This document shows positions 46,381 through 55,835 of a DNA stretch of 64,000 bases, piece by piece. The position numbers and the translations under genes are program-made. The notes under the pieces were generated by a model that was not told where the DNA came from, made no database searches, and worked only from the letters and a program-made list of their open reading frames with translations. Each line of letters begins with the position of its first letter. Within the stretch, counting starts at the first letter, position 1. This DNA is from Thalassospira profundimaris WP0211 (GTDB taxonomy: Bacteria > Pseudomonadota > Alphaproteobacteria > Rhodospirillales > Thalassospiraceae): contig NZ_AMRN01000008.1 of NCBI RefSeq assembly GCF_000300275.1, positions 1 to 64,000 on the forward strand, in the 5' to 3' direction.

Positions 46381-47069
46381 TTGGCTTCCTTATGAGCCTG
46401 ACCGCAAGCGGCCATTGTCCCAATGAAAATTCGACAAATCACCAGACGGAGCCATCGGGTGGCTTCTGATCCGACTGGCGCGAAGTCACTGCGGTAATAA
46501 TACCTAAAGGATAGTGACTTCTGCCACCAACAAATTACAGGAATTCATCGGTAAACTTATTCTCAAGTATATTACAAATCTGTCAAGAGAGTGTTTACTC
46601 GGATCTGTCCTGCGGCTGATGGTGTTTGTGCCGGAATCCGGCCTGTCGAACTTTCTTCCATGCACCAGATTTTTCTCTGGCAATCGCGAATTTGATCCCT
46701 TGGGCGGTGTGCGGGCGAATGAAACCTTTGCACCGATTCCGACAGGACCTGTTTTTATTTGATTATGTTCCCGTTTGCTCGGTTTGAAACATAATCGATA
46801 CCAGCATATACAAACCCGAGAAAACGGCAAAACTGTGAAAGTATTAGTAGCAGACGTGACACGAGCCAGATGATGCGAAGATCGAAGGCCAAAGAGCTTG
46901 CCTTGTCGTTCGGTGATGTGCTGATTTAGAACAAAGAGAAGCGTCCTGTTTTGCGCTAGAACAAGCAAAGCAGGATAAAAATAATGGACGCGGTCAACGC
47001 GATCCCGTGACCCGGGCTTGGTCCCGGCGCCGCACCATATCGGACCATTCAGGAAGGCGACGCAGAAAA
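46381..47069. other. long gap between arsR and the deacetylase gene
   Basis: About 690 bp. Near arsR lies the palindrome CATTGTCCCAATG (46413-46425), a possible operator. From 46490 to 46640 the DNA is clearly AT-richer than its surroundings. Open frames on both strands (46514-46762 and 46504-46968) have poor composition and no ribosome site. A small hairpin CCAGA/TCTGG lies at 46664-46680. I see no supported gene. Confidence 0.5.
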
Positions 47070-48002
47070 ATGGCGACTTTGTTCGTGACCCATCACGATT
47101 GTATTGAACATGATACCGGCCCGGGACACCCGGAATGCGCCGATCGTCTGCGCGTGATCCAGCGCGTTTTCGAGGCCGAGGAATTCATGTTCCTTCACCG
47201 CGAAGAAGCGCCGCTGGGCGATATCGACCTGATCAAGAAAGTGCATGACCCGGCCTATGTCGACAAGGTGATGGCAAGCATCCCCGACCACGGCATCGAG
47301 CCGCTTGATGGTGATACCTATGTCTCGCCGGGGTCGGGCAGGGCGGCATTGCGATCAGTTGGCGGGGCCTGTGTTGCGGTCGATGCGGTGATGGAGGGGC
47401 ATGAAAAGAATGCCTTTGTCGCGACCAGACCGCCGGGACATCACGCCGAATATGACCGGGCGATGGGATTTTGCCTGTTTAACAATGCCGCCATTGCCGC
47501 CCACCATGCGCGCAACAAATTCGGCATCAAGCGGGTGGCGGTGATGGATTTCGATGTTCATCACGGCAACGGCACGCAGGACCTGTTTTATAATGATGCG
47601 GATCTGTTTTATTGCTCGACCCATCAATGGCCGCTTTATCCCGGCACCGGGGCGGAAAGCGAACGCGGATGTGCCAACAATATCCTCAATGTCGGCATGG
47701 TTGCCGGATCGGGCACAAAAGAAGTGCAAGAGGCGTTTAATTCGACGGTCTTGCCCGGTATTGCCGCGTTCAAGCCGGAACTTCTGATCATTTCGGCGGG
47801 CTTTGACGGGCACAAGAATGATCCGCTGGCGGGGCTTTGCTATGTGGCGGATGATTTTGTCTGGATGACCAAGCAGTTGATGGATCTGGCCGAGGAACAG
47901 TGTGGTGGACGTGTGGTGTCCTTGCTTGAAGGGGGCTATGATTTGCCGTCTCTTGCAACCAGTGCCGTGCAACATGTGCGGACATTGATGGGTGCACATT
48001 AG
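47070..48002 (+). CDS. histone deacetylase family protein (zinc amidohydrolase)
   Basis: A 310-residue member of the class II HDAC-like group (acetylpolyamine amidohydrolase/AcuC). The active-site parts are RPPGHHAE, the zinc ligands in DFDVHHGNGTQD, and SAGFDGHKNDPL. In bacteria such enzymes deacetylate polyamines or proteins; the substrate is unknown. The ATG at 47070 (MATLFVTHHDC) fits the family; the frame is open to 47007. Confidence 0.92.
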   Translation: MATLFVTHHDCIEHDTGPGHPECADRLRVIQRVFEAEEFMFLHREEAPLGDIDLIKKVHDPAYVDKVMASIPDHGIEPLDGDTYVSPGSGRAALRSVGGACVAVDAVMEGHEKNAFVATRPPGHHAEYDRAMGFCLFNNAAIAAHHARNKFGIKRVAVMDFDVHHGNGTQDLFYNDADLFYCSTHQWPLYPGTGAESERGCANNILNVGMVAGSGTKEVQEAFNSTVLPGIAAFKPELLIISAGFDGHKNDPLAGLCYVADDFVWMTKQLMDLAEEQCGGRVVSLLEGGYDLPSLATSAVQHVRTLMGAH

Positions 48003-48152
48003 GGGCAGCCCAAGATCACTCAAAGATCACTCAAAGATCATCGGGGTAATGCCCGACAAAAGCGTTTCAGTCAGACGAAATTGCGTTCTGTTCGGTTGCC
48101 CTGATCGTGACTTGCGCGTAAACTCCGCGCCGATCTAAGAAATGGAGCTTAC

Positions 48153-48416
48153 ATGTCCGAGGCTACTGCATCTCCCGCACTTCCTGAAGATATCGCGAAA
48201 CTGAGTTTCGAAGAGGCGCTTGGGCAGCTTGAGACCCTCGTGCGTCAGCTTGAACAGGGGCAGGTCGGGCTTGATGACGCCATTGCGTCCTATGAACGCG
48301 GTGCGGCGCTGAAACGCCATTGCGCGGACAAACTGCGCGCGGCTGAAGAGCGCATCGAAAAAATCACCCTGAATGCGGATGGCCGCCCGTCGGCAACCCC
48401 GACCGAAATTGAATAA
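48153..48416 (+). CDS. xseB: exodeoxyribonuclease VII small subunit
   Basis: An 87-residue helical-hairpin protein that binds XseA to form ExoVII, a single-strand DNase. LSFEEALGQLETLVRQLEQG and LDDAIASYERG are family signatures. ATG at 48153 with GGAG upstream. It lies 12 bp before ispA, the common xseB-ispA-dxs order. Confidence 0.96.
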   Translation: MSEATASPALPEDIAKLSFEEALGQLETLVRQLEQGQVGLDDAIASYERGAALKRHCADKLRAAEERIEKITLNADGRPSATPTEIE

Positions 48417-48428
48417 TCGGAGACCGTC

Positions 48429-49322
48429 GTGAGTTACGACATGATTGCCGAACTGAGTGCGGCGTCTGCTGATCTGGGCGAGACGCTTGACGGGATCCTG
48501 CCCCGCGCCAATGGCCAGATCGAGCAGCGCCTGTATCAGGCGATGCGCTATTCGACGCTGGGCGATGGCAAACGCTTGCGCCCGTTTCTGGTGCTGAGCT
48601 CTGCTGGGTTGTTCAAGGTTTCGCGCCGGTCTGCCCTGCGTGTTGCAGCGGCGGTCGAGATGGTGCACAGCTATTCGCTGATCCATGATGATCTGCCGGC
48701 GATGGATGACGACGATCTGCGTCGCGGCAAGCCAAGCTGCCACAAGCAGTTTGACGAGGCGACAGCGATTTTGGCCGGTGATGCGTTGCTGACCCAGGCG
48801 TTTGAAGTGCTGGCCGATGAAGATACCCATCCTGATCCACGCGTTTGTACCGATCTTGTCCGTGCCCTTGCCCGTGCGGCGGGGCCATATGGCATGGTTG
48901 GCGGTCAGATGATTGATCTGGCCGGTGAAGGACAGAGTTTTGACCAGGCGCAGGTGACACACCTGCATTTGCTTAAAACCGGGCGGATGTTTGCCTTTGC
49001 CTGCGAAGCCGGTGCGATCCTTGGCAAGGCACCGAAAAGCATTCGTTTGGCGCTGCGATCCTATGCCCATGACATGGGGCTGGCGTTTCAGATCAAGGAT
49101 GACATCCTTGATGTCGAGGCAAGTTCGGAAGAGCTTGGCAAGACGGCCGGCAAGGATGTTGATCAGGAAAAATCAACCTTCGTGAAATTGCTGGGTCTTG
49201 ATCAGGCCCGCGAACAGGCCAGAATGCTGTGCGATCAGGCGATCAATCACCTGAACTGCTTTGATGACGAGGCCGAACCGCTGCGTGCGGTGGCACGTTT
49301 TGTGGTTGAACGCGGCCGTTAA
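48429..49322 (+). CDS. ispA: farnesyl diphosphate synthase (polyprenyl synthetase)
   Basis: A 297-residue prenyltransferase that joins IPP with DMAPP/GPP. The first Asp-rich motif lies in HDDLPAMDDDDLRRG and the second in IKDDILDVE; GDGKRLRPFLVL is the IPP site. GTG start at 48429. Works with Dxs in the MEP pathway. A hydrolase gene lies between it and dxs. Confidence 0.95.
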   Translation: MSYDMIAELSAASADLGETLDGILPRANGQIEQRLYQAMRYSTLGDGKRLRPFLVLSSAGLFKVSRRSALRVAAAVEMVHSYSLIHDDLPAMDDDDLRRGKPSCHKQFDEATAILAGDALLTQAFEVLADEDTHPDPRVCTDLVRALARAAGPYGMVGGQMIDLAGEGQSFDQAQVTHLHLLKTGRMFAFACEAGAILGKAPKSIRLALRSYAHDMGLAFQIKDDILDVEASSEELGKTAGKDVDQEKSTFVKLLGLDQAREQARMLCDQAINHLNCFDDEAEPLRAVARFVVERGR

Positions 49323-49347
49323 TCGGCTGTGGCCCTAGATCATCACC

Positions 49348-50316
49348 ATGACCGATCATGCGCCATATACAGCCGGTTTTCGCGACCGGCTGTTTGACAA
49401 GGACCCGTTTCCACTCGCGATCTGGTATCCGGCGACCGCACCGGAAAGTTCGGTGCGCCATATGGGCGTGGTTTCCAGTGCGGCGCGCGGGGCCGCCTTT
49501 GCCGATGATGGCCCGTTTCCCATCGTGCTGTTTTCCCATGGGTCGGAAGGCCATCGGTTCAATCAGTTCTGGTTGGCGGAATATCTGGCACGGCGGGGTT
49601 ATATCGTCGCCGCCCCGCAGCATCATGGCGACAATTATCTGGATGCGTCCGAAGCGCGGCAGTTGGCGATTATTGAGCGCCGCCCGCAGGAAATGCGTCT
49701 GGCGCTTGATCTGTTGTTGGCCCATGACGAAATCGGGCCGCAGATTGACCAGGACAAAATCTATGCCCTTGGTCATTCGGCAGGTGGGGCGACGGTCCTG
49801 AAATTGGCCGGCTGGGATTTTGATGCCAAGGCCTGGCAGGATTACTGCGAAATCAACGCTGATATGGATCACGTGATTTGCCAGCATGCGCCAAGTGATG
49901 ATCACCTTGATCGGTTGCACAATGTGTATGGCGGGCCGGTGGTGTCCGAGCGTGATGAACGGATTGCCGCCATCATCGCGATTGCGCCAGCCTTTGGCGT
50001 GGCAGCGACCGATGAAGGATTAAGCGATATCGATATCCCGATGCTGTTTGTCGAGGCCGATACAGACGAAATCCTGCATGACCATGTTAATGCCGCACAC
50101 TTCCGCAAGCTGTTGCGCGGGCGGGCAAAGTTTGTGAAGGTCAAGGGGGCGGGGCACTATTCATTCTTGCCGAAATGCACCCCATATATTGCAGAGAATT
50201 TTGGCTATTTATGCTGCGATTTTGGTCAGGATCGCGACACCATTCACCGCACTGTTGAGCAAGTGATCCACCGTTTCCTCGATAAGGTAAAAACCGGTGA
50301 AATTCAGGGTCGCTAA
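49348..50316 (+). CDS. alpha/beta hydrolase (dienelactone hydrolase/PAF-AH-like)
   Basis: A 322-residue serine hydrolase. The nucleophile elbow is GHSAGG; the oxyanion strand is IVLFSHGSEGHRF; a late His is in GAGHYSFL. It resembles the group annotated as dienelactone hydrolase-like or platelet-activating-factor acetylhydrolase-like; no signal peptide. Placed between ispA and dxs, an insertion in an otherwise conserved cluster. Substrate unknown. Confidence 0.85.
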   Translation: MTDHAPYTAGFRDRLFDKDPFPLAIWYPATAPESSVRHMGVVSSAARGAAFADDGPFPIVLFSHGSEGHRFNQFWLAEYLARRGYIVAAPQHHGDNYLDASEARQLAIIERRPQEMRLALDLLLAHDEIGPQIDQDKIYALGHSAGGATVLKLAGWDFDAKAWQDYCEINADMDHVICQHAPSDDHLDRLHNVYGGPVVSERDERIAAIIAIAPAFGVAATDEGLSDIDIPMLFVEADTDEILHDHVNAAHFRKLLRGRAKFVKVKGAGHYSFLPKCTPYIAENFGYLCCDFGQDRDTIHRTVEQVIHRFLDKVKTGEIQGR

Positions 50317-50430
50317 TTCGGTCGAACCTCGCTATTTTACGCAGCTTGCAACATGGCGCCATAACAGTCACCCTGTTGCTGGGTCCTGACCCGAACCAAC
50401 GCCATATAAAAAATTGAAATCGAGATCGGA

Positions 50431-52350
50431 ATGAGCACGACCTCCAAGACCCCGCTGCTGGATACCATCAACACCCCCGAAGAGCTGCGCAAGTTGCAGC
50501 CTGCCCAGATGAAGCAGGTTGCCGATGAGTTGCGCGCCGAGGTGATTGATGCGGTATCGGTGACCGGTGGGCATCTGGGCGCTGGCCTTGGTGTGGTCGA
50601 GCTGACGGTTGCGATCCATTACCTGTTTGATACGCCATATGATCGTTTGATCTGGGATGTTGGTCATCAATGCTATCCGCATAAAATCCTGACCGGGCGG
50701 CGTGATCGTATCCGTACCATCCGTCAGGGTGGCGGTTTGTCCGGTTTCACCAAACGATCCGAATCCGAATATGATCCGTTCGGGGCGGGGCATAGCTCCA
50801 CCTCGATCTCGGCCGGGCTTGGCATGGCAGTTGCCAACCAGCTATCGGATGACAAGCGCAAGAATGTGATTGCCGTGATTGGCGACGGATCGATGAGTGC
50901 TGGCATGGCCTATGAGGCGATGAACAATGCCGCCGCCACCGATCAGCGTTTGATTGTGATCCTGAATGATAACGACATGTCGATTGCCCCGCCGGTGGGG
51001 TCGATGTCGGGCTATTTGTCGCGCCTGATTTCGGGCAAGGGATATCAGGGGCTGCGCAATGCGGCCAAGGGGCTTACCAAGCATCTGCCGCGCCAGATCG
51101 AAGAGGCGGCGCGCAAGCTTGAAGAATATACCCGTGGCATGGTCACGGGCGGGACCCTGTTTGAAGAAATGGGCTTTTTCTATGTCGGGCCGATTGATGG
51201 TCACAACATGGATCATCTGTTGCCGGTTTTGAAAAACGTCCGCGATGCCGATGTTGATGGCCCGATCCTGATCCATGCCGTCACGCAAAAGGGCAAGGGC
51301 TATGGCCCCGCCGAAAATGCCGCCGACAAATACCATGGCGTTGCCAAGTTTGACGTCGTCACCGGCAAACAGGCCAAGCCGACCCCGAATGCGCCGAGTT
51401 ACACCAAGGTGTATGGCGAAACGCTGGTGAAGCTTGCCGAGAAGGACGAGAAAGTCACGGCAATCACGGCTGCGATGCCGTCTGGCACGGGTGTGAACAT
51501 CTTTGCCGATCATTTCCCCGATCGTGCCTTTGACGTGGGGATTGCCGAACAGCATGCGGTGACCTTTGCCGCCGGGATGGCGTGCGAAGGGTACAAGCCG
51601 TTTTGCACGCTGTATTCGACCTTCCTGCAGCGTGGTTATGATCAGGTCGTGCATGATGTCGCGATCCAGAACCTGCCGGTGCGCTTTGCCATGGACCGTG
51701 CCGGGCTGGTCGGGGCCGATGGCGCGACCCATGCCGGGGCCTATGACATCGCCTATCTTGGGTGCCTGCCGAACTTCGTTCTGATGGCGGCCGCCGATGA
51801 GGCAGAGCTTGTGCATATGACCACAACCGCCTGGGCGATTGATGATCGACCCAGTGCGTTCCGCTATCCGCGTGGCGAGGGTGTTGGCGTTGAAATGCCG
51901 GCCGAGGGCAAAGTCCTTGAAATCGGTAAGGGCCGTATCCTGCGCGAGGGGGGCAAGATTGCTATCCTGTCTTATGGTACGCGACTGGCCGAGGCGCTTA
52001 TTGCCGCCGAAGATCTTGCCGCACGGGGTTTGCCTGCCACGGTTGCCGATGCGCGCTTTGCCAAGCCGCTTGATCATGAACTGATTGCCGATCTGGCGCG
52101 CAACCATGAAGTCCTGATCACCATCGAAGAAGGATCGATCAACGGTTTTGGCGCGATGGTCCTGCAACATATGGCAGGGCACGGATTGCTTGATAACGGG
52201 CTTAAGATCCGCACCATGGCGCTGCCAGATGCGTTGATTGATCATGACAAGCCGGAAATCCAGTACGAGAAGGCCGGGCTTGATGCCAAGGCCATCGTCA
52301 AGACCGCCCTTGGCGCGCTTGGCATGAGCGAAAGCAAGGCACGCGCCTGA
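50431..52350 (+). CDS. dxs: 1-deoxy-D-xylulose-5-phosphate synthase
   Basis: A 639-residue thiamine-diphosphate enzyme for the first step of the MEP isoprenoid pathway, pyruvate plus glyceraldehyde-3-phosphate to DXP. The TPP motif is [18 protein letters not shown]; the transketolase-type [16 protein letters not shown] and [16 protein letters not shown] follow. Normal length. A strong terminator closes it. Confidence 0.97.
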   Translation: MSTTSKTPLLDTINTPEELRKLQPAQMKQVADELRAEVIDAVSVTGGHLGAGLGVVELTVAIHYLFDTPYDRLIWDVGHQCYPHKILTGRRDRIRTIRQGGGLSGFTKRSESEYDPFGAGHSSTSISAGLGMAVANQLSDDKRKNVIAVIGDGSMSAGMAYEAMNNAAATDQRLIVILNDNDMSIAPPVGSMSGYLSRLISGKGYQGLRNAAKGLTKHLPRQIEEAARKLEEYTRGMVTGGTLFEEMGFFYVGPIDGHNMDHLLPVLKNVRDADVDGPILIHAVTQKGKGYGPAENAADKYHGVAKFDVVTGKQAKPTPNAPSYTKVYGETLVKLAEKDEKVTAITAAMPSGTGVNIFADHFPDRAFDVGIAEQHAVTFAAGMACEGYKPFCTLYSTFLQRGYDQVVHDVAIQNLPVRFAMDRAGLVGADGATHAGAYDIAYLGCLPNFVLMAAADEAELVHMTTTAWAIDDRPSAFRYPRGEGVGVEMPAEGKVLEIGKGRILREGGKIAILSYGTRLAEALIAAEDLAARGLPATVADARFAKPLDHELIADLARNHEVLITIEEGSINGFGAMVLQHMAGHGLLDNGLKIRTMALPDALIDHDKPEIQYEKAGLDAKAIVKTALGALGMSESKARA

Positions 52351-52375
52351 TCAGGTCAAAGATTTCGAGATAAAC

Positions 52376-52415
52376 AAAAGGCCGGTTGTCGGAAATGACA
52401 GACCGGCCTTTTTCG
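52376..52415. terminator. bidirectional terminator dxs/SDR gene
   Basis: AAAAGGCCGGT (52376-52386) pairs with ACCGGCCTTTT (52402-52412), with inner TGTC/GACA pairs; T run on the right and A run on the left serve both convergent genes. Confidence 0.88.
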
Positions 52416-52428
52416 TTCTTCGCGTTCG

Positions 52429-53217
52429 TCAGTCGACGTAAATCATCTTGTGCGTCATGCCGCCATCGATGCGGATGGTTTCACCGGTCATGAAGCCGGA
52501 TTTATCACCATCCAGCAGGAAGGACACGGCCTGTGCGATGTCTTCGGGCGTGCCGACACGGCCAACCGGGTGTTGGGCCTTGTCGGCTTCGCTGTGGTCA
52601 GGTTCGGTTTTGTTGGCGTTTTTCTGCCAGTCGCCAACTTCGATCCAGCCCGGTGCGATGGCGTTAACGCGAATATCACCCGCAAGGCTGACGGCCAGCG
52701 CATGGGTCAGGGCAACGATGCCGCCCTTGGACGCGGCGTAGGGTTCGGTATTAGCCTCTGACTGGAAGGCGCGGGTGGAGGCGATATTGACAATCGCGCC
52801 CTTGGTATCGCGCAGATGCTGTGTCGCGTGTTTGGTTGCCAGAAACACCCCGCCGAGATTGACATTGATCACGCGTTGCCATTGATCCCATTCAAGGTCT
52901 TCGATGTTGGGGACATGGGGATTGGCAATCCCGGCATTGTTGATCAGACCATCGATGCGGCCAAACCGGTCAACGCATTGCTGGATGCAAAGTTTGATAT
53001 CAGCTTCATTGGCAACGTCGCCCTGCAGGAACAATGTGCGGTCGCGTTCAGCGTCCGTCAGGCTATCAAGCGCGTCCTCGCCCGCATCGGCATCAAGATC
53101 AAACATCGCGACCTTCCAGCCAAGGCCCAGAAGATGCTTTGAGATGCCAAGGCCCAAGCCCTGGGCGCCACCGGTGACAAAGGCCACGTGCGGTGATTTT
53201 GCGGACGGGTTATCCAT
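52429..53217 (-). CDS. short-chain dehydrogenase/reductase
   Basis: A 262-residue classical SDR. The cofactor motif is TGGAQGLGLGI, the structural motif NNAG, and the catalytic pair is in YAASKGG with Ser in NIASTRAF. A C-terminal DGGMTHKMIYVD is typical of 3-ketoacyl reductase/glucose dehydrogenase-like SDRs. Substrate unknown. The ATG at 53217 has GGGGCAG upstream; the long open frame to 53544 is not coding. Confidence 0.9.
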   Translation of the reverse strand: MDNPSAKSPHVAFVTGGAQGLGLGISKHLLGLGWKVAMFDLDADAGEDALDSLTDAERDRTLFLQGDVANEADIKLCIQQCVDRFGRIDGLINNAGIANPHVPNIEDLEWDQWQRVINVNLGGVFLATKHATQHLRDTKGAIVNIASTRAFQSEANTEPYAASKGGIVALTHALAVSLAGDIRVNAIAPGWIEVGDWQKNANKTEPDHSEADKAQHPVGRVGTPEDIAQAVSFLLDGDKSGFMTGETIRIDGGMTHKMIYVD

Positions 53218-53320
53218 GTCTGCCCCATTTGGTTTTTGATGGCAAGGCCGGGCGGATGCGCAGCCCTTGAGGAACTCTGGGGAAATGGTCTTGTTTGCGC
53301 GAAATTGCAAGGCGTTTGTA

Positions 53321-54028
53321 TCAGGCGGATGCTGGCACGTTTTCAAGCTGATCGAGCAGGGCGTGAACGAAGCCTTCCTGACGGCCGTTAAGGCCGCGAC
53401 GGGTTGCCAGATTTTGCAGGGCCTCGGTCGCTGCGATATGCAGGCGGTAATGGCCGGGATCCTGATCAATACGGGTGGATTGTTGCGCACTGTCGCCAAA
53501 CACCATGGCATGGCACAGACCGGCATTGGCCGAGGTAAAGGCACGACAGGTCAGCGGGCGGACGGCGTAAATGCTGCATCGATCCTGTTCATCAAGCAAC
53601 GGGCAACGCACCCGGACGTCCGCAGTTTTTGTAAACTGTTCGATATCGGTTGCGGCACTGCGCAGGCGATCTTTCAGGGCATCGATCTGTGGCGTGGTGA
53701 AAGTTGCCGTGATGTGGGCGGCGATCAGGTCGGTCACACCGGGCGGGACACTGACAAACAGGTGGCAGCAGGCGCTACATTGATCGCGACAGGCACGCGG
53801 GTGCGGGTTGGGGAAGCTTTGGCGCAAGAGGCTAGACGCCTGTTCGAGTATCGCAATGGTGGCCGCCGCGGCACCGGCAAGCGTATCGACCGCATCAAGG
53901 GCGCGGTCCAGTTCGGTGCGGAAATCGGCAAACATCTGTTCGTAGCGCCGTGATGCCTCGGTCGTCAGGGCGCCGGTTTGGGCGATGTTGCGCGAAACCC
54001 GGTCTATTGCGTCATCAAGCTTGGTCAT
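53321..54028 (-). CDS. YkgJ family cysteine cluster protein
   Basis: A 235-residue protein with the YkgJ/Fe-S or zinc cysteine set: ACRDQCSACCHLF, then RCPLLDEQDRCSIYAVRPLTCRAF. The N-terminal 60 residues are helical. The family may bind an Fe-S cluster; function unclear. The ATG at 54028 follows GGGA by five bases. Confidence 0.88.
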   Translation of the reverse strand: MTKLDDAIDRVSRNIAQTGALTTEASRRYEQMFADFRTELDRALDAVDTLAGAAAATIAILEQASSLLRQSFPNPHPRACRDQCSACCHLFVSVPPGVTDLIAAHITATFTTPQIDALKDRLRSAATDIEQFTKTADVRVRCPLLDEQDRCSIYAVRPLTCRAFTSANAGLCHAMVFGDSAQQSTRIDQDPGHYRLHIAATEALQNLATRRGLNGRQEGFVHALLDQLENVPASA

Positions 54029-54173
54029 CAATCCCAGTTACTTTCGTGCTGGTCCCTACGACAGGCCTTCAGATTGGTTGTTGGTCGTTGTCTAATTTAG
54101 CATTGTTTGGCGCTATTCCCTAAAAATTGCATAACGGCGGAATTCGTGCCGTTCGGGTTTTGGGTGTGCAGGC

Positions 54174-54203
54174 AAAAAAAACCGGCCAGATAAATCCGGC
54201 CGG
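54174..54203 (-). terminator. terminator of the malonate operon
   Basis: Read on the minus strand, CCGGCC (54198-54203) pairs with GGCCGG (54182-54187) and eight T follow. It lies about 95 bp past the matB stop. Confidence 0.85.
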
Positions 54204-54296
54204 GGAGGTAGGGTCAGAGACCCGATGGGTGCTGCGGGAAAGAGCTTTCTGTTAGCAGGAAAGGCTCCGGGCAGCGGGAGTATAAGACTGCAACGC

Positions 54297-55823
54297 TTAT
54301 GCTGCAGGGGAGGTAAAGGTGTCTTCGTATTGTTTGCGCAGCTGGGCCTTCTGGATTTTGCCCATGGTGTTGCGCGGCAGTTCCTTGATCACCCAGATGC
54401 GCTTTGGCACCTTGAATTTCGCCAGCTTGTCCTGGGTGCGTTTGATGATGGCTTCGGGGTCGGCCTGATCACCATTGGCAGCCACAATCACACCGGCAAC
54501 GGCTTCGCCGAAGTCGGGATGGGGCAGGCCAAAGATCGCGACTTCATCGACCTCGTCATACTCGGCAATGACTTCTTCGACTTCCTTGGGATAGACGTTA
54601 AAGCCACCGGAAATGATCAAATCCTTGTCACGGCCAACGATGGTGACATAGCCGTCTTCGCCAATGGTTGCGAGATCGCCGGTGATAAAGAACCCATCAG
54701 AGCGGAACTCGGACGCGGTTTTTTCCGGCATCTGCCAGTAACCTTTGAAAACGTTCGGACCACGGACTTCCAGCACACCGATTTCACCAGCACCAAGGAC
54801 GTTGCCATCCTTGTCACATACGCGCGCCTCGATCCCCGGCAGGGTCGGACCAACCGCACCCGGACGGCGTTCACCATCAAGCGGATTGGACGTGTTCATG
54901 CAGGTTTCGGTCATGCCATAGCGTTCAAGGATCTTGTGGCCGGTGCGTTCAAAGAACGCGTCATGGGTTTCGGCCAGAAGCGGGGCCGAGCCCGAGACGA
55001 ACAGACGCATGTTGGCGGTAACATCCTTGGTGAATTTCGGATGCGCCAGCAGACGGGTGTAGAAGGTCGGAACGCCCATCAGAACGGTTGATTGCGGCAG
55101 GCGTTCAATCACGTCATCGGCATCGAATTTCGGAAGCAGGATAACCTTGCCGCCATTCATCAGCATGATGTTGATCGCAACAAACAGCCCGTGGGTGTGA
55201 AACAGCGGCAGGGCATGCAGCAGAGTATCACCCGGCTTGAAGCCCCATGCCTGATGCAGGGTTTTGGCGTTCGAGCCCAGATTGTTGTGGGTCAGCATCG
55301 CGCCCTTGGACCGGCCCGTCGTGCCCGAGGTGTACAGGATCGCGGCAACGTCATCCTTGTCGGCGGCGACGATGTCAGTCATGGCGGTGGCGTTTGCGGC
55401 CTCGTCATTGAGGCTGCCATCGCCGTTTGAACCGAGCGACAGGACAGCCGCGACGTCATTCTTGGCGCCGAGTTCCTTTGCCGCATCGATATGGCCCGGA
55501 CGGCAGACGAAGACACGCGGTGCAGCATCACCAAGGAAATAGGCGATTTCATCACCGGTATAAGCGGTGTTAAGCGGCAGGTGAATGGCGCCAAGTTGCA
55601 GGCAAGCCAGATACAGCGCGATCACATCGGATGATTTGTCGACCTGAGCGGCAACGCGGTCACCCTTGACCACACCATGGGATGCCAGCACGGCGGCATA
55701 ACGACCGGTGCGATCAAGCAGCCACGAAAAACTGCGTTCGGTGCCGTCGCGTTCAATCAGAAACGTGCGGGATTTGTTGGCCGGAAAACGGTCCAGAAAT
55801 GTTTGAAGAAGATTATCTGACAT
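54297..55823 (-). CDS. matB: malonyl-CoA synthetase
   Basis: A 508-residue acyl-AMP-forming ligase that makes malonyl-CoA from malonate, CoA and ATP. P-loop YTSGTTGRSKGAMLTH, then RYGMTETCMNTSNPL and the late PRNTMGKIQKAQLR with the catalytic Lys. MatB assignment rests on high resemblance to the family and on the neighbouring malonyl-CoA decarboxylase. The ATG at 55823 is seven bases past an AGG; ATG 55829 is too close to it. Last gene of the operon. Confidence 0.92.
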   Translation of the reverse strand: MSDNLLQTFLDRFPANKSRTFLIERDGTERSFSWLLDRTGRYAAVLASHGVVKGDRVAAQVDKSSDVIALYLACLQLGAIHLPLNTAYTGDEIAYFLGDAAPRVFVCRPGHIDAAKELGAKNDVAAVLSLGSNGDGSLNDEAANATAMTDIVAADKDDVAAILYTSGTTGRSKGAMLTHNNLGSNAKTLHQAWGFKPGDTLLHALPLFHTHGLFVAINIMLMNGGKVILLPKFDADDVIERLPQSTVLMGVPTFYTRLLAHPKFTKDVTANMRLFVSGSAPLLAETHDAFFERTGHKILERYGMTETCMNTSNPLDGERRPGAVGPTLPGIEARVCDKDGNVLGAGEIGVLEVRGPNVFKGYWQMPEKTASEFRSDGFFITGDLATIGEDGYVTIVGRDKDLIISGGFNVYPKEVEEVIAEYDEVDEVAIFGLPHPDFGEAVAGVIVAANGDQADPEAIIKRTQDKLAKFKVPKRIWVIKELPRNTMGKIQKAQLRKQYEDTFTSPAA

Positions 55824-55835
55824 GGTCATACCTGT

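Noticed and set aside
46504-46968. 154-codon minus and 82-codon plus open frames in the arsR-deacetylase gap
   Set aside because: They overlap each other, lie in AT-rich DNA, use odd residue composition and have no ribosome site.
50842-52245. 467-codon open frame on the minus strand
   Set aside because: Antisense to dxs; no motif and no ribosome site.
53267-53953. 228-codon plus-strand frame
   Set aside because: Antisense to the YkgJ gene, whose cysteine motifs are clear.
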